Under the pieces are notes generated by a model. It was not told where the DNA came from. It did no database searches and saw nothing but the letters and a program-made list of their open reading frames with translations. A program made the translations under genes and the position numbers. DNA of 64,000 nt, from NCBI RefSeq assembly GCF_002813695.1, contig NZ_CP017768.1:806001-870000 (forward strand). Reading direction: 5' to 3'. Positions 1-8,796 of the stretch are shown piece after piece (positions within the stretch are counted from its first letter, which is position 1; every line of letters starts with the position of its first letter). The stretch is from Methanobacterium subterraneum. GTDB lineage: Archaea; Methanobacteriota; Methanobacteria; Methanobacteriales; Methanobacteriaceae.

Positions 1-1467
1 GCAGAGCAGGGCAGTTTGCCAGGCTCTTTCCAGGTCACTTCCCCGGGGATTGAAAACATTAAGGTCATATTTCTGGAGATTTTTTCTTAAAAGTAAGGGT
101 AATCGGGGTTTACCACTACTGGATAATTCTAATGGTGAGCTCATGAGTACTGATAAATCAGCAGGACTTCCTTCATCGGGATCTGCCTGGATTATGAATT
201 TTTCCCCTTCGTGGGAGAAGGTGTATCCATCATTCAGTACTTTATGGATGAACTCGGATAGATCATGGGCCAGGGTGGGAAGATCATCACGGAAGAGTCC
301 CATCACCGGGAAGTCAATGTAATCATTTTTCCTTCCAGCTTCAATGGATGGTTTACCCTTCACCCGGGCTGGCTGGAACCTGGGATCTAACTGGCAGAAC
401 TGGTTGCAAATTTCCACAATGGTCCTGGTGGACCGGTAATTCTGTTTCAGGTAGATGAGCTGTGGGGTAATGTTAAGTTTTTCAGTTATCCTGGTTTGGT
501 AGTTGGTGAATAGATCCACAGTGGCTCCTCTGAATCGGTAGAGGGACTGGTCATCATCCCCCACAACAGTAAGGCTACCACCATTATTTAGGGCATGTTT
601 AGCCAGCTGGAAGTATATCCTTTCCTGGAGAAGGTTGGTGTCCTGGTATTCATCCACCAGTACCATTTTTAGAGTGGTGGTGAATTTATCCAATTTTCCC
701 TTAATGAGCTGGTCCAGGAATTCAGCTTCCAGGGAGGCAAAGTCATAGAGCAGGTTATCTCGGAGGTACTGGGTGTAGTAGGCCACTGATTCCAGGGCCA
801 GTAGAAAGCCGGGGTGGTCCTTGTTTTCCAGGAGCTGGTTCCAGTATACCTGGTCATAGTATAGCCGGTCCTTTATCTCCAGGAGGTTGCGTGCCATTTC
901 TGGAGTGTTAAGTCCCCAACTGGTACCCCGTAATCCTTTAAGATATTCTCGTAAGTCATCATTGTGGTGTTTATCACCATCGAATAATCCGATTCTGAGC
1001 ATCAATCCACTGGCCACGAACTCTTCAATAACCACGGGTGGTGGTGCTCCAGGGTCGCGGTGGGTTCTGAGCACATCCTCGGAGATACTGTCCAGGGTCC
1101 CGGTTATGATCTGATTGAAGTCTAACCCCCTTAGATCTGGATGTAGGTCTTCAAGTTCAGGATCCTCCAGGAGAACTTGTCTTATCTCGTCTCCCCATGA
1201 AAGGATTCTGGAGCGTAACTCGTTAGCTGCCTTTCTGGTGAAGGTTGTGGCTAATATGGATGAAGGGTGAACATCATCCACGTAGATGAATTTCAGTATC
1301 TTCAAAACCATGACCGTGGTTTTACCACTACCCGGTCCAGCCACCAGAAACTGGGATTGGGTGAGGGGTGCACTTATGGCCTGGTTCTGGTCCGGGTTGT
1401 CCTCTGCCCTTATCCGTCGGTTTAAGTGTTTAGTAACAATGTCCTGGTATGTTTCCCATAAAATCAA
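1..1467 (-). CDS. UvrD/Rep-family superfamily 1 DNA helicase, N-terminal part, cut by window edge
   Basis: An ATP-dependent 3'-5' DNA helicase of the UvrD/PcrA/Rep type, acting in DNA repair. The frame is open from 1467 to the window edge (489 codons) and continues outside. Visible motifs are Walker A AGPGSGKTT at about residues 43-51, motif Ia TTFTRKAANELRS near residue 75, Walker B/DEYQD near 270, and NVFNPRG near 475. I chose the TTG start at 1467 because GGGGAG lies seven bases upstream and an ATG two codons downstream is in the wrong frame. It points away from the toxin-antitoxin island and the sbcCD pair. The family call is firm; the exact subfamily and any C-terminal nuclease cannot be seen. 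Confidence 0.88.
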   Translation of the reverse strand, partial: MILWETYQDIVTKHLNRRIRAEDNPDQNQAISAPLTQSQFLVAGPGSGKTTVMVLKILKFIYVDDVHPSSILATTFTRKAANELRSRILSWGDEIRQVLLEDPELEDLHPDLRGLDFNQIITGTLDSISEDVLRTHRDPGAPPPVVIEEFVASGLMLRIGLFDGDKHHNDDLREYLKGLRGTSWGLNTPEMARNLLEIKDRLYYDQVYWNQLLENKDHPGFLLALESVAYYTQYLRDNLLYDFASLEAEFLDQLIKGKLDKFTTTLKMVLVDEYQDTNLLQERIYFQLAKHALNNGGSLTVVGDDDQSLYRFRGATVDLFTNYQTRITEKLNITPQLIYLKQNYRSTRTIVEICNQFCQLDPRFQPARVKGKPSIEAGRKNDYIDFPVMGLFRDDLPTLAHDLSEFIHKVLNDGYTFSHEGEKFIIQADPDEGSPADLSVLMSSPLELSSSGKPRLPLLLRKNLQKYDLNVFNPRGSDLERAWQTALLC

Positions 1468-1576
1468 TTGATAACTCCCCATTACCAAGTTCTAATGTAA
1501 TATGTAGTATTGATAGGATCATATTTAACATAAAATTGTTTTGGGGAGAAATATTATTCAAAAGTAACCCTCCCTA

Positions 1577-1725
1577 AAAAAAGCTTATAAATGATTCATT
1601 GTTTATTCTAAAAATTGTTAATCCATAGGAAGAAAATTAGCATTAAGTGAGTGAGTTGTATTTATCCACATCACAGGTTATCACAATGATCTGCTGGCTT
1701 ATTGAGTATTTTCCAGTATAAAACT
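1577..1725. repeat. Relic: relE 3' end plus sbcC 3' end (copy A)
   Basis: On the plus strand the left part reads LKKAYK-stop, the same ending as the intact relE at 2199. On the minus strand the rest reads QQIIVITCDVDKYNSLT, matching the C-terminus of the intact sbcC (QIIVVTCDVDKYNSL), with a shifted NANF ending beyond. The same relE-tail/sbcC-tail join recurs at 2185-2300. So relBE is bracketed by a direct repeat of about 110-120 bp, which suggests an older tandem duplication at the sbcC 3' end. Confidence 0.75.
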
Positions 1726-1778
1726 CAATTTTCGATAGAATTAAATAAACTAAGAACTGATCTATACATGGTGAGGGT

Positions 1779-1952
1779 ATGACCGAGATTGACAAAGAAA
1801 TCATCCAAATAAAATTTCTGCTTGAAAAAATAGAGGGTATTATTGATTCCCGGCTTATCGGAGAGGAAGATCCTGAAGAAGATGAGATTAAAGAAATCAT
1901 TGATTTCGAAAGTAGGAAAAAAGCCGGAGAACTTGAATTAAATGAGATATAA
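1779..1952 (+). CDS. RelB-type antitoxin of the downstream RelE toxin
   Basis: A 57-residue acidic protein that should bind and neutralise the RelE-like toxin and probably represses their shared promoter. It begins MTEIDKEIIQIKFLLEK and is rich in Glu, Asp and Lys with predicted helices, as expected for a small antitoxin. I recognise no strict DNA-binding fold, so the antitoxin call rests mainly on context. The ATG at 1779 has a GGTGAGG-like ribosome binding site directly upstream. Its last 11 bases overlap the toxin start at 1942, the usual translational coupling of such pairs. Confidence 0.65.
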   Translation: MTEIDKEIIQIKFLLEKIEGIIDSRLIGEEDPEEDEIKEIIDFESRKKAGELELNEI

Positions 1953-2199
1953 AGTTTTTCTAGATAGAAAAGCCCTCAAAAATTTGGAAGATATTGAGTC
2001 AGATATTTCTGATTCTATTATGAATCGAATTATTAAACTAAAGGATGGATTTTTGCCAGATCTTGATATTAAAAAGCTTAAAGGGTACTCTAACCATTAC
2101 CGTTTGAGAATTGGCAAATATAGAGTTCTTTTTCAACTACAAAAAGATCACGTGATCATCATTTATGCTATTTTACCCCGTAAAAAAGCTTATAAATGA
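1942..2199 (+). CDS. RelE/ParE-family toxin
   Basis: An 85-residue toxin of the RelE/ParE superfamily, typically a ribosome-dependent mRNA endonuclease. The N-terminus MRYKVFLDRKALKNLED and the core KLKGYSNHYRLRIGKYRVLF with a following YAI strand are typical of archaeal RelE proteins, and the length fits. It overlaps the antitoxin by 11 bases. The 3' end runs directly into a relic of a convergent sbcC tail. Another copy of the relE 3' end (KKAYK-stop) lies at about 1577-1594, evidence that this module was once duplicated. RelE versus ParE activity cannot be told from sequence alone. Confidence 0.85.
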   Translation: MRYKVFLDRKALKNLEDIESDISDSIMNRIIKLKDGFLPDLDIKKLKGYSNHYRLRIGKYRVLFQLQKDHVIIIYAILPRKKAYK

Positions 2200-2300
2200 T
2201 CTCATTATTTATTCTAAAAATGGTTAATCCATAGAAATAAAATTAGCATTAACCACTGAGTTGTACTTATCCACATCACAAGTCACCAGCAAAATCTGTT
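2185..2300. repeat. Relic sbcC 3' end following relE (copy B)
   Basis: The minus strand encodes KQILLVTCDVDKYNSVV followed by NANFISMD-stop. This is a close counterpart of the last 25 residues of the intact SbcC (MQIIVVTCDVDKYNSLK then DANFISVE-stop), but nothing of the rest of sbcC is present. It is clearly diverged from the intact copy and closer to copy A at 1577-1725. It is best read as the scar of a displaced or foreign sbcC end beside which the toxin-antitoxin modules were placed. Confidence 0.75.
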
Positions 2301-2329
2301 TTTCTTATATTGTTAATAGTGACAATTGA

Positions 2330-2360
2330 ATAATATTAAATACTAAAATATTAATATTAT
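2330..2360. promoter_or_regulatory. Inverted repeat upstream of the wHTH-nucleotidyltransferase gene
   Basis: A perfect 10-bp inverted repeat, ATAATATTAA and TTAATATTAT, with an 11-base spacer, lies 63 bases before the ATG at 2423. It is a candidate operator for the winged-helix domain of the gene product. A second short palindrome, ATAAATTATTTAT, sits near 2388. Binding is inferred, and the AT-rich context makes chance palindromes possible. Confidence 0.4.
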
Positions 2361-2422
2361 ATTGCAATTAAGCCATGATAAAATGAATAAATTATTTATA
2401 CAATTGAATACATTTTTTATTC

Positions 2423-2992
2423 ATGTTAAGTAAGTTATTCACTTCCAAAACCAGGACCAAAATTATCACCCTATTCATGTTAAATCCAGGTGATGAATTC
2501 TATGTACGTGAAATAACCAAAAAAATCCATGAAAACATAAATTCAGTACGGAGAGAACTGTCCAATCTGGAAGATATGGGTCTTTTAGTAAGCAAGAAAG
2601 CTGGTAATCTTAAATATTACACGGTAAACAAGAGTTTTTATCTTTACGATGAACTTTATAGTATGGTTATGAAAACAGAAGGTGTAGCTAAACTATTAAA
2701 GGAAAATACGAAAAAATGGGGTCAGATAAGTTTGGCTTTCATTTATGGATCCTTTGCCTCCAAAAAAGCTAGTCATAGTAGTGATATTGATATTTTCTTG
2801 GTGGGAACTGTAAGTGAAGATGTTTTAATTAGGGATTTAAACTCTTTAGAAAGAAAGCTGTCGCGTGAAATAAATTATGTAATATTATCCCAAGGAGAAT
2901 ATCAGGAAAAAATTGAAAATGATGATCCATTCATTAAGGAAATACTACGAGAACAAAAAATCATGATTATAGGTGAAATGGATGTTAAATAA
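2423..2992 (+). CDS. Winged-helix / minimal nucleotidyltransferase (MNT) antitoxin-type protein
   Basis: A 189-residue two-domain protein. Residues 1-75 form an ArsR-like winged helix-turn-helix (FYVREITKKIHENINSV, then a wing region). Residues 90-189 form a minimal nucleotidyltransferase with the hallmark GSFASKKASHSSDIDIF, where GS and the two Asp of DIDI would bind nucleotide and metal. In MntA/HepT-type (type VII) toxin-antitoxin pairs, this domain AMPylates and inactivates the partner HEPN RNase. Here the fused wHTH suggests added transcriptional control. The downstream HEPN gene overlaps its end but is frameshifted. It lies between a relic sbcC end and the intact sbcC. Confidence 0.8.
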   Translation: MLSKLFTSKTRTKIITLFMLNPGDEFYVREITKKIHENINSVRRELSNLEDMGLLVSKKAGNLKYYTVNKSFYLYDELYSMVMKTEGVAKLLKENTKKWGQISLAFIYGSFASKKASHSSDIDIFLVGTVSEDVLIRDLNSLERKLSREINYVILSQGEYQEKIENDDPFIKEILREQKIMIIGEMDVK

Positions 2993-3397
2993 GCTGGAAG
3001 ATGAAGGTTACATAAAAAGGTTACCAACCGATCCCCGGAGGGTTGAAAATTCACTTAATTTAGCCAAAAGAGATTTTCTAACTGCTAATAAAATGTTAAC
3101 TGATGAAAATTATGACTGGGCTTTTAACATTGCATATAACTCCATGCTGCAATCTATTAGAGCCTAATGTTTCACATGGGATATAGACCATCCAGCAGAA
3201 ATTCACATATAGCGGTGGTCAAGTTTACAGAAACCGTCATGGGTGAAGATTATTCAATTTGTATGGACCGGATGCGCCGTAAAAGACATCGGGCAGTTTA
3301 TGACCGGACTGGATTCATATCAAAATCTGAAGCTCATAATGTGGTTACTAAGGCATCAATACTAATTCAAAAAGTTAAAAATAGGATAAATCCGTGA
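2982..3397 (+). pseudogene. HEPN-domain toxin, broken by a one-base frameshift
   Basis: Two frames together encode one HEPN protein. The first (start 2982, or 2973 in the same frame) ends ...AYNSMLQSIRA-stop at 3167. The second resumes at once with MFHMGYRPSSRNSH and ends at 3397. Adding one C to the CC at about 3163 gives RALMFHMGYRP, the expected HEPN helix-loop. The catalytic RX4-6H region is intact as RRKRHRAVYD. HEPN proteins of this kind are RNase toxins paired with the nucleotidyltransferase upstream. The break could be inactivation, phase variation or a base-call error in a short C run. Confidence 0.75.
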
Positions 3398-3417
3398 ATA
3401 GGATATCGATTAAGATT

Positions 3418-6117
3418 TTACTCTACCGAAATAAAGTTAGCATCCTTCAATGAATTATATTTATCCACATCACAGGTCACCACGATTATCTGCATGTTTC
3501 TTGCATTCTCCTCCAGTATTTCCAGGGCATGATGCATCCGCACCGGGTCAGTGTTCACCAAGGGGTCATCCAAAACCACCAACTGCTGCTCATCACCACT
3601 TAAAATATTCCCCAGTGCCAACCGGAACAAACACCAAACCTGTTCCTGGGTACCGAATGATAAAAGATCAAGGGGTGCCTCCTCCCCACAAACCTCAATA
3701 GAATCCGGTTTCATCTCTCTACTAAAGCTTAGTGAGTATTTGGGTCCTAAAAGTTTCTCCAAATCACCAGTGACCTGTTGACGGATGGGTTCCGAGAGTT
3801 CACTGATAGTATTCTCCCGATAGAAACTGGTTAGATCAAATAACAGTTCCAGGGCCTGGGCCTCGGTATCCAGTTCACGTTCTCTACTTTTGAGTTGTTC
3901 CAGCTTTTCCTCAAGCAGGTTCGTATCTCGGGATTGATTGATTAAGATTTGGAGCTCGCTATCCCAACGTGCCATTTTAATTTTCTGGTTTTGGATATCT
4001 TCTTCCAGTCTTTGCACCTTGGTTTTAAGTCCTTCATATGCACCGAGGGGTTGTTTTTCCTTTTCATCTATTTCATCCTGGTAAACCTGCCAGGCCCTCT
4101 TTTTCTGATCAAGTGTTACTGATAACTGGTTCAGTTGTTGTTGTCTTTCTTCCTGGCTGATACCATCCGATTCTAAACGTTTCAAACCTTTTTTGATCTG
4201 GTCCAGGATCTGGGCTTTACCATGGATATCAGTTTTATACTGGTGGATGTTTTTTTCCAGTTCCTGAACCAGTGTTCTATTGGCATCCATATCATTATTT
4301 AACTGGTCCCTTTCCTGGCCCAGTGTTTTTAATTCCCCTTCCAGCTGGATGATTTTACGGGAAAGATCCTCCCTTACCTGTGCTTTATCCCTACTTTCAC
4401 ATTCTGAGTAGGGAGAATCATCTGGGATTTTACTCCACTTTAGTTTAATCGTATTTTCATATTCAATGATCTCCTTTTGAAGTTCCTCCCTGTTCTTATC
4501 TGTTTTTTTAGACAATTCGGATTCAATCCTCTTTATATCATCTTTTTTGGTTTTTTTCCTGATGATTAAACTTTTCAGTTCATCAATATCCTCACTACCA
4601 AAGGGAGCTACCAGTTCCTGGTAAAGGAGTTCCATTTTCTCCAGTTCCGCCTTCATTACCCGGACATCTTCACTGCCACTTTTAACCTCCAATTCCCCCA
4701 AGTGATCAATTTTTATCTTCAGGGATTGGTTGGCAGTCCAGGAAAATGATTCATCCTTTTCCAGAAAGAAAGGAGTGATTTCACTGTCCAGGGTTATATC
4801 ACCAGACATCTCCACTTCCGGCGAAATATTTAAAACCAGACCCATGGCCTCCAGGCTGATCTGGGTTTTTTCAATATCCTTTTGGAGTTTTTCAATCTTC
4901 TCCATCTGATTAGTTGTAGGGGCGATGATGGTGCTTAATTCTTCCTGGGTTCGGTACAGATTCTGGTATAAATCGTCTATTTCCTGGAAGCGTTGTTTGA
5001 GGGATTCCAGGGCCTGTTCATCCATTACCGTGGTGTGGGCAATACCCACAATACTCTTCTCCCCATTGGCCTGGTCCATCTTCTGGGTGATTTCACTCAG
5101 GCTGTTCTTTTTGACCTGAATCATCTCCTTTAAGTTATCCAGTTCAGTCTCCAGGGGATTCAGTAAAACTTCCATTTCATCCTTTTCTTTAGTTACCTGG
5201 TCAATTTCCAGGTAACTATCAACGATGTCACCAATTTTCTGGTTAAGGGTTTCAAATTCGGTGTTGATTTCCTTTATCTCCCGTTCCAGTTCTTCCCGAT
5301 TATTCTGGTGTTCCTGGGCAGCTTCCACTTCCCCGGCAAGTTTATCCCGTTCCCCAGTAGCGGCCTGTAGGTTGGCCTGGTTCCGGTTGAGTAGAAACTC
5401 AGTATCTTCAATTTGACGGATCAATTCATCCCTTTTAGTGTTTTGGAGTAGGGATTGAGATAGTTCCCCCTGCAGGTTGTTAATCTCGTCCTGGACTTTT
5501 TTCAGCTGGCTACCCTTTTTCAGGGTCCTGGTTTTCTCGGTGTAGATCTCTAAAAAACGGGAACGAATACTGGATAAGACTATTTTTTCAGTGTCTGATT
5601 CAATTGTGGCACCCACCATGGCCTGCAGGGATGAAAGGGTTTCATCATTTAGGTCATCACTGATGATTGGTTTTCCCTGAACCATCCACAGGGTCTGTCC
5701 CAAACCCCACTGCTCTGGTCTGGTGTCACCCCTACCGGGTAATGCTCCGCCCACCAGTTGGATCAGTTCCTTATCAGCACGGTCACCTTCGGCGATCTTC
5801 TTCCAATTGTTTCCATCCATTTTTTCCAGGATGCTACGTTTTTCCTGGAATCCTTTGCTGATCCGGTATTTTTCCCGGTTTTTGGTGAAGGTTATGGTGG
5901 ATCTTGGTTGGAGTGATGTTCCCCATGGTTTCAGGGATTTGATACGGGCCGAGCTACTGGTGTGCTTGGAGTAGAAGGTGGTGATCAGGGAGTCCATAAA
6001 GGTGGTTTTACCACTTTCATTGGCACCGTGGAGGATGTTCAAACCGTCCTGGAGCTGGATTTCCCGGGGTTCGGCAAATTTTTTCCAGTTTTCCAGGTGG
6101 ATAGTTTCCAGTTTCAT
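3418..6117 (-). CDS. SbcC/Rad50-like (YhaN-type) SMC-family ATPase
   Basis: An 899-residue ABC-type ATPase with long coiled coils, the partner of the SbcD-like nuclease encoded just upstream and overlapping it by ATGA. Walker A GANESGKTT is at residues 31-39, an LSFGTQEQ signature at about 819, and Walker B VVLDDPLVNTD at about 846. The coiled coils are interrupted near residues 425-490 by a beta-rich segment, and I find no CXXC zinc hook. That architecture is closer to bacterial YhaN than to classic Rad50. The expected role is ATP-dependent tethering and processing of DNA ends. The 3' end has two relic copies at 1577-1725 and 2185-2300. Confidence 0.88.
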   Translation of the reverse strand: MKLETIHLENWKKFAEPREIQLQDGLNILHGANESGKTTFMDSLITTFYSKHTSSSARIKSLKPWGTSLQPRSTITFTKNREKYRISKGFQEKRSILEKMDGNNWKKIAEGDRADKELIQLVGGALPGRGDTRPEQWGLGQTLWMVQGKPIISDDLNDETLSSLQAMVGATIESDTEKIVLSSIRSRFLEIYTEKTRTLKKGSQLKKVQDEINNLQGELSQSLLQNTKRDELIRQIEDTEFLLNRNQANLQAATGERDKLAGEVEAAQEHQNNREELEREIKEINTEFETLNQKIGDIVDSYLEIDQVTKEKDEMEVLLNPLETELDNLKEMIQVKKNSLSEITQKMDQANGEKSIVGIAHTTVMDEQALESLKQRFQEIDDLYQNLYRTQEELSTIIAPTTNQMEKIEKLQKDIEKTQISLEAMGLVLNISPEVEMSGDITLDSEITPFFLEKDESFSWTANQSLKIKIDHLGELEVKSGSEDVRVMKAELEKMELLYQELVAPFGSEDIDELKSLIIRKKTKKDDIKRIESELSKKTDKNREELQKEIIEYENTIKLKWSKIPDDSPYSECESRDKAQVREDLSRKIIQLEGELKTLGQERDQLNNDMDANRTLVQELEKNIHQYKTDIHGKAQILDQIKKGLKRLESDGISQEERQQQLNQLSVTLDQKKRAWQVYQDEIDEKEKQPLGAYEGLKTKVQRLEEDIQNQKIKMARWDSELQILINQSRDTNLLEEKLEQLKSRERELDTEAQALELLFDLTSFYRENTISELSEPIRQQVTGDLEKLLGPKYSLSFSREMKPDSIEVCGEEAPLDLLSFGTQEQVWCLFRLALGNILSGDEQQLVVLDDPLVNTDPVRMHHALEILEENARNMQIIVVTCDVDKYNSLKDANFISVE

Positions 6118-7322
6118 GGTGAAGCCTCCTTGATCATCTGGTACATTAAAAGAAAGGCCCGGTTAAGGACTTCTGGGGATAAACCCTCCACCAGGTCCTG
6201 GTCCCTGAGCTGGTTGAATATCTCCTGGGTTCTGAAGCTGCTGATATCAGCATAGTCCTGGATTTCAGGCTGGGTTTTCATCAATGCGGTGAGGGCCTCG
6301 AAGGTCTGGTTAACCACCACCCCCTCGGGTAGCAGTGCTTTGAGTTCCAGGAGGTTGGGTTTAAGGTACAGTTCATCCAGGGAAACCTGGAGTTTTAAAA
6401 AATAATCATGGTAATGATCCTCTAACTGGGAGAGGTAACTGATGGTTTCCTGGTCAGTCACTCCCCTGAGTTTGAGATAGATAACTTGATTTTCTGGTTC
6501 GGTGATGCTTTTAAGTTCTGCTTCCAGGTACTGGGCATCAGGAAGACCAGTGATCTCTTCTCCACGTTTCTGCCAGATGAGAGCACCCACCCTTATAGGG
6601 GTTATCTTTGGAGTGCTGCCTGGTGCATCGATCTCCACCAGCAGGGTCTGACCACTCTGGTCTTCCCCGAATTTAGTGGTTTCCGGGGTTCCAGGGTACA
6701 CGGTACGGTTGATTCCATTCTTATCTGGATGCTGGAATAGTGAGTGCCATTCACCCAGGGCCAGGTAGTCCAATCCGGATATCTGGGTTCTATCCGGGGG
6801 TATGGGGAAGTTAGCCTCGTCAATGAAACCTACCTGGAGGTTGCCATGGGCCACTCCAATGTTTATCTGGTTGGATTCATCTTGAGTTTTAATCCACTTT
6901 GTGGGGTCTTCCTGGGATTGTTTTTGACTCACTGGGCAGGGGTAGAGGGTGTAGTTACCAGTAATCACTGGTTTGTTCTCCTGGAAGATGGTCAGGTTGT
7001 CCACACTTTCCCATACTGGGTCATAGAATAGGGAGTCCCTGGTGAGGGGGTCGTGGTTACCGGGAAGTACATAAACCGGGATGGGGGATACTTGTTGGAA
7101 CATCTGGCTAACTTCTCCCACTAAGTTACGGTCCACCTGGTTACTGTCCAGGAGGTCCCCGGCAATTAAAACAAAATCAACATCATTATCCCTGGCAATT
7201 GTTAGAATTTTTTGGGCGGTTTTTAACCTTATATCCCTTGCCTGTTGAGCTTTATCCCCTAACTGTTTGTATTTTAACCCCAGATGCCAGTCGGCAGTGT
7301 GTAAAAATTTCACCAAAGACAA
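6114..7322 (-). CDS. SbcD/Mre11-like (YhaO-type) DNA exonuclease
   Basis: A 402-residue calcineurin-like metallophosphoesterase that would supply the nuclease activity of the SbcCD complex. The five metal-binding motifs are visible: HTADWHLG at residues 8-15, AGDLLD near 55, LPGNHDPL near 90, GVAHGN near 160 and a GEWH segment near 190. The C-terminal third is the capping and ATPase-binding region. The gene is first in a two-gene operon, and its last four bases (ATGA) start sbcC. The ATG at 7322 gives the expected N-terminus MSLVKFLHTADWH. SbcD versus YhaO naming is uncertain, but the nuclease fold is clear. Confidence 0.9.
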   Translation of the reverse strand: MSLVKFLHTADWHLGLKYKQLGDKAQQARDIRLKTAQKILTIARDNDVDFVLIAGDLLDSNQVDRNLVGEVSQMFQQVSPIPVYVLPGNHDPLTRDSLFYDPVWESVDNLTIFQENKPVITGNYTLYPCPVSQKQSQEDPTKWIKTQDESNQINIGVAHGNLQVGFIDEANFPIPPDRTQISGLDYLALGEWHSLFQHPDKNGINRTVYPGTPETTKFGEDQSGQTLLVEIDAPGSTPKITPIRVGALIWQKRGEEITGLPDAQYLEAELKSITEPENQVIYLKLRGVTDQETISYLSQLEDHYHDYFLKLQVSLDELYLKPNLLELKALLPEGVVVNQTFEALTALMKTQPEIQDYADISSFRTQEIFNQLRDQDLVEGLSPEVLNRAFLLMYQMIKEASP

Positions 7323-7515
7323 TCCCCCAAAGATCTTATCATACGTTATTGATTAGTTGGTATTATCTAGGTATATATTTATTGGTACTGGATATTGTGA
7401 TGATCTGTTTTTGGATTAACTGAGTTATGTGGTAAAATAAAAATCAACAGAATAAAAGATAAATTCATAAATAAGAAATAAATCACATTAAAGATAATAA
7501 TAAATACTTCACGGA

Positions 7516-8319
7516 GTGGTTAAAATTAAATATAAAGGGATAATATCATTTTTAATACTCACTCTGGTACTTTCTGGTGTGGTGGCCGCAGCAAATTCTG
7601 TGAAGTCTTTCCCTACCACCGAACCAGCACCAGTACCCTACACTAGCAGTGTAACCTCCACCTATCTTTTACCCCCTTCGGGGGCTGGTTTTATTGTGGG
7701 TTACTATATAAACCCCAGTGTCACACCCCTGTCCAAGATCAACTTCACTGAATTGGAAAAATCTGGAATTACCGATATATACGTTCGAGTTAGTAATGAT
7801 AATTATGCATCAATACTGCCTGATGCTAAAAAAAGGGCTGATGCCGTGGGGATAAAAACCCACGCCTGGGTATTCCCTGGATTTAGGTATGCTCCAGAGG
7901 TGGCGGGTATGAATATCGGGGTTCACCTGGATGTGGAAACCTACGATATGCCCTCATATATACCAGAGATCAAGGCTATGCAGGAAGCCACCCAGGGAGT
8001 GACCTTCTCCCTATGCGTGAAACCGGAAATATGGGATGGGAACCAGTATTACAATCGTATAGTGCCGTTGTGTGACTACATCGTCCCCATGCTCTATATA
8101 GGTGATTATCCCCATGGATTGTCTGGTTTGAAATACTGGGCCTGGATATACAACATTCTCTATCCCCGGAAAATAGTGGCCGGACTGCAAACCTACCAGT
8201 CCTACCAGAACACAACCCCTGTGAGTAAAGGCACCTTGTATTCAGAGATCAGGGCAGTGCAACCCAATACCCGTGGGGTTATCCTGTTCAGGTACGGTTT
8301 ATCCAATTTTAGTGATTAG
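7516..8319 (+). CDS. Secreted TIM-barrel (glycoside-hydrolase-like) protein
   Basis: A 267-residue exported protein. Residues 1-26 form a signal sequence (a basic MVKIKYKG then a hydrophobic stretch ending VVAA). The rest has alternating strands typical of a small TIM barrel: [62 protein letters not shown] and GVILFRYG. The conserved acidic pair in HLDVETYD is a good place for catalytic residues, as in glycosidases acting on cell-wall or surface polysaccharide. The substrate is unknown. The GTG start at 7516 gives the shortest signal peptide; its ribosome binding site is poor, so a short leader is likely. It is followed after 21 bases by another surface protein gene. Confidence 0.6.
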   Translation: MVKIKYKGIISFLILTLVLSGVVAAANSVKSFPTTEPAPVPYTSSVTSTYLLPPSGAGFIVGYYINPSVTPLSKINFTELEKSGITDIYVRVSNDNYASILPDAKKRADAVGIKTHAWVFPGFRYAPEVAGMNIGVHLDVETYDMPSYIPEIKAMQEATQGVTFSLCVKPEIWDGNQYYNRIVPLCDYIVPMLYIGDYPHGLSGLKYWAWIYNILYPRKIVAGLQTYQSYQNTTPVSKGTLYSEIRAVQPNTRGVILFRYGLSNFSD

Positions 8320-8340
8320 TTTAATGTAGAAGTGGATAAT

Positions 8341-8796
8341 ATGAAACCTTCTCCCGGAATGAGTAACACTACCCGGATTCTGATAGTGGTGGTGATTATC
8401 TTAGTTGCAATCATAGGTATTGCTGCGGCAATGATACTCTTAACTAAAGAACCCCTTGCCAACAATACCACCAATAATACTAATAAAACTGGTAACTTCA
8501 CACCACAGAGTACCACAACTACCAATAACCAGACTAAATCCTCAGAGTCTTCAGATATTGAAAATTCAGGGTTTAATGGTGTGGATTTGAATGGTTACCG
8601 GTTGGTGGATGTGAGAAGATCCAGTGACACCGGTAATGTACGTTGCCGGCTCTGTGGAGAGTGGGCTGTTTTGAGGACAGTTTATGAATACGAAAACAGT
8701 GCCGGAGAGAGGATAATGATTGGAGAAAATTATTGTACAGGCTGTGGTGGGACCTGCAAGGACTACTGGCAGAAGGGAAAATGGTCTGATCTTTAA
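8341..8796 (+). CDS. Membrane-anchored protein with C-terminal double CXXC zinc-binding domain
   Basis: About 151 residues. One N-terminal membrane helix (ILIVVVIILVAIIGIAAAMIL) is followed by a low-complexity Asn/Thr/Ser linker (NNTTNNTNKTG). A compact C-terminal domain has two CXXC pairs, CRLC and CTGC, separated by about 40 residues, probably a zinc site displayed outside the cell. An in-frame GTG at 8332 is an alternative start. It lies directly downstream of the TIM-barrel gene on the same strand and may be co-transcribed. I do not recognise the family, and no enzymatic role can be assigned. Confidence 0.6.
   Translation: MKPSPGMSNTTRILIVVVIILVAIIGIAAAMILLTKEPLANNTTNNTNKTGNFTPQSTTTTNNQTKSSESSDIENSGFNGVDLNGYRLVDVRRSSDTGNVRCRLCGEWAVLRTVYEYENSAGERIMIGENYCTGCGGTCKDYWQKGKWSDL

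Noticed and set aside
1643..1900. 85-codon minus-strand frame ending in CDVDKYNSLT
   Set aside because: Only its end matches SbcC. The rest lies antisense over the relB gene and has no family resemblance, so it is recorded as a repeat relic and not as a gene.
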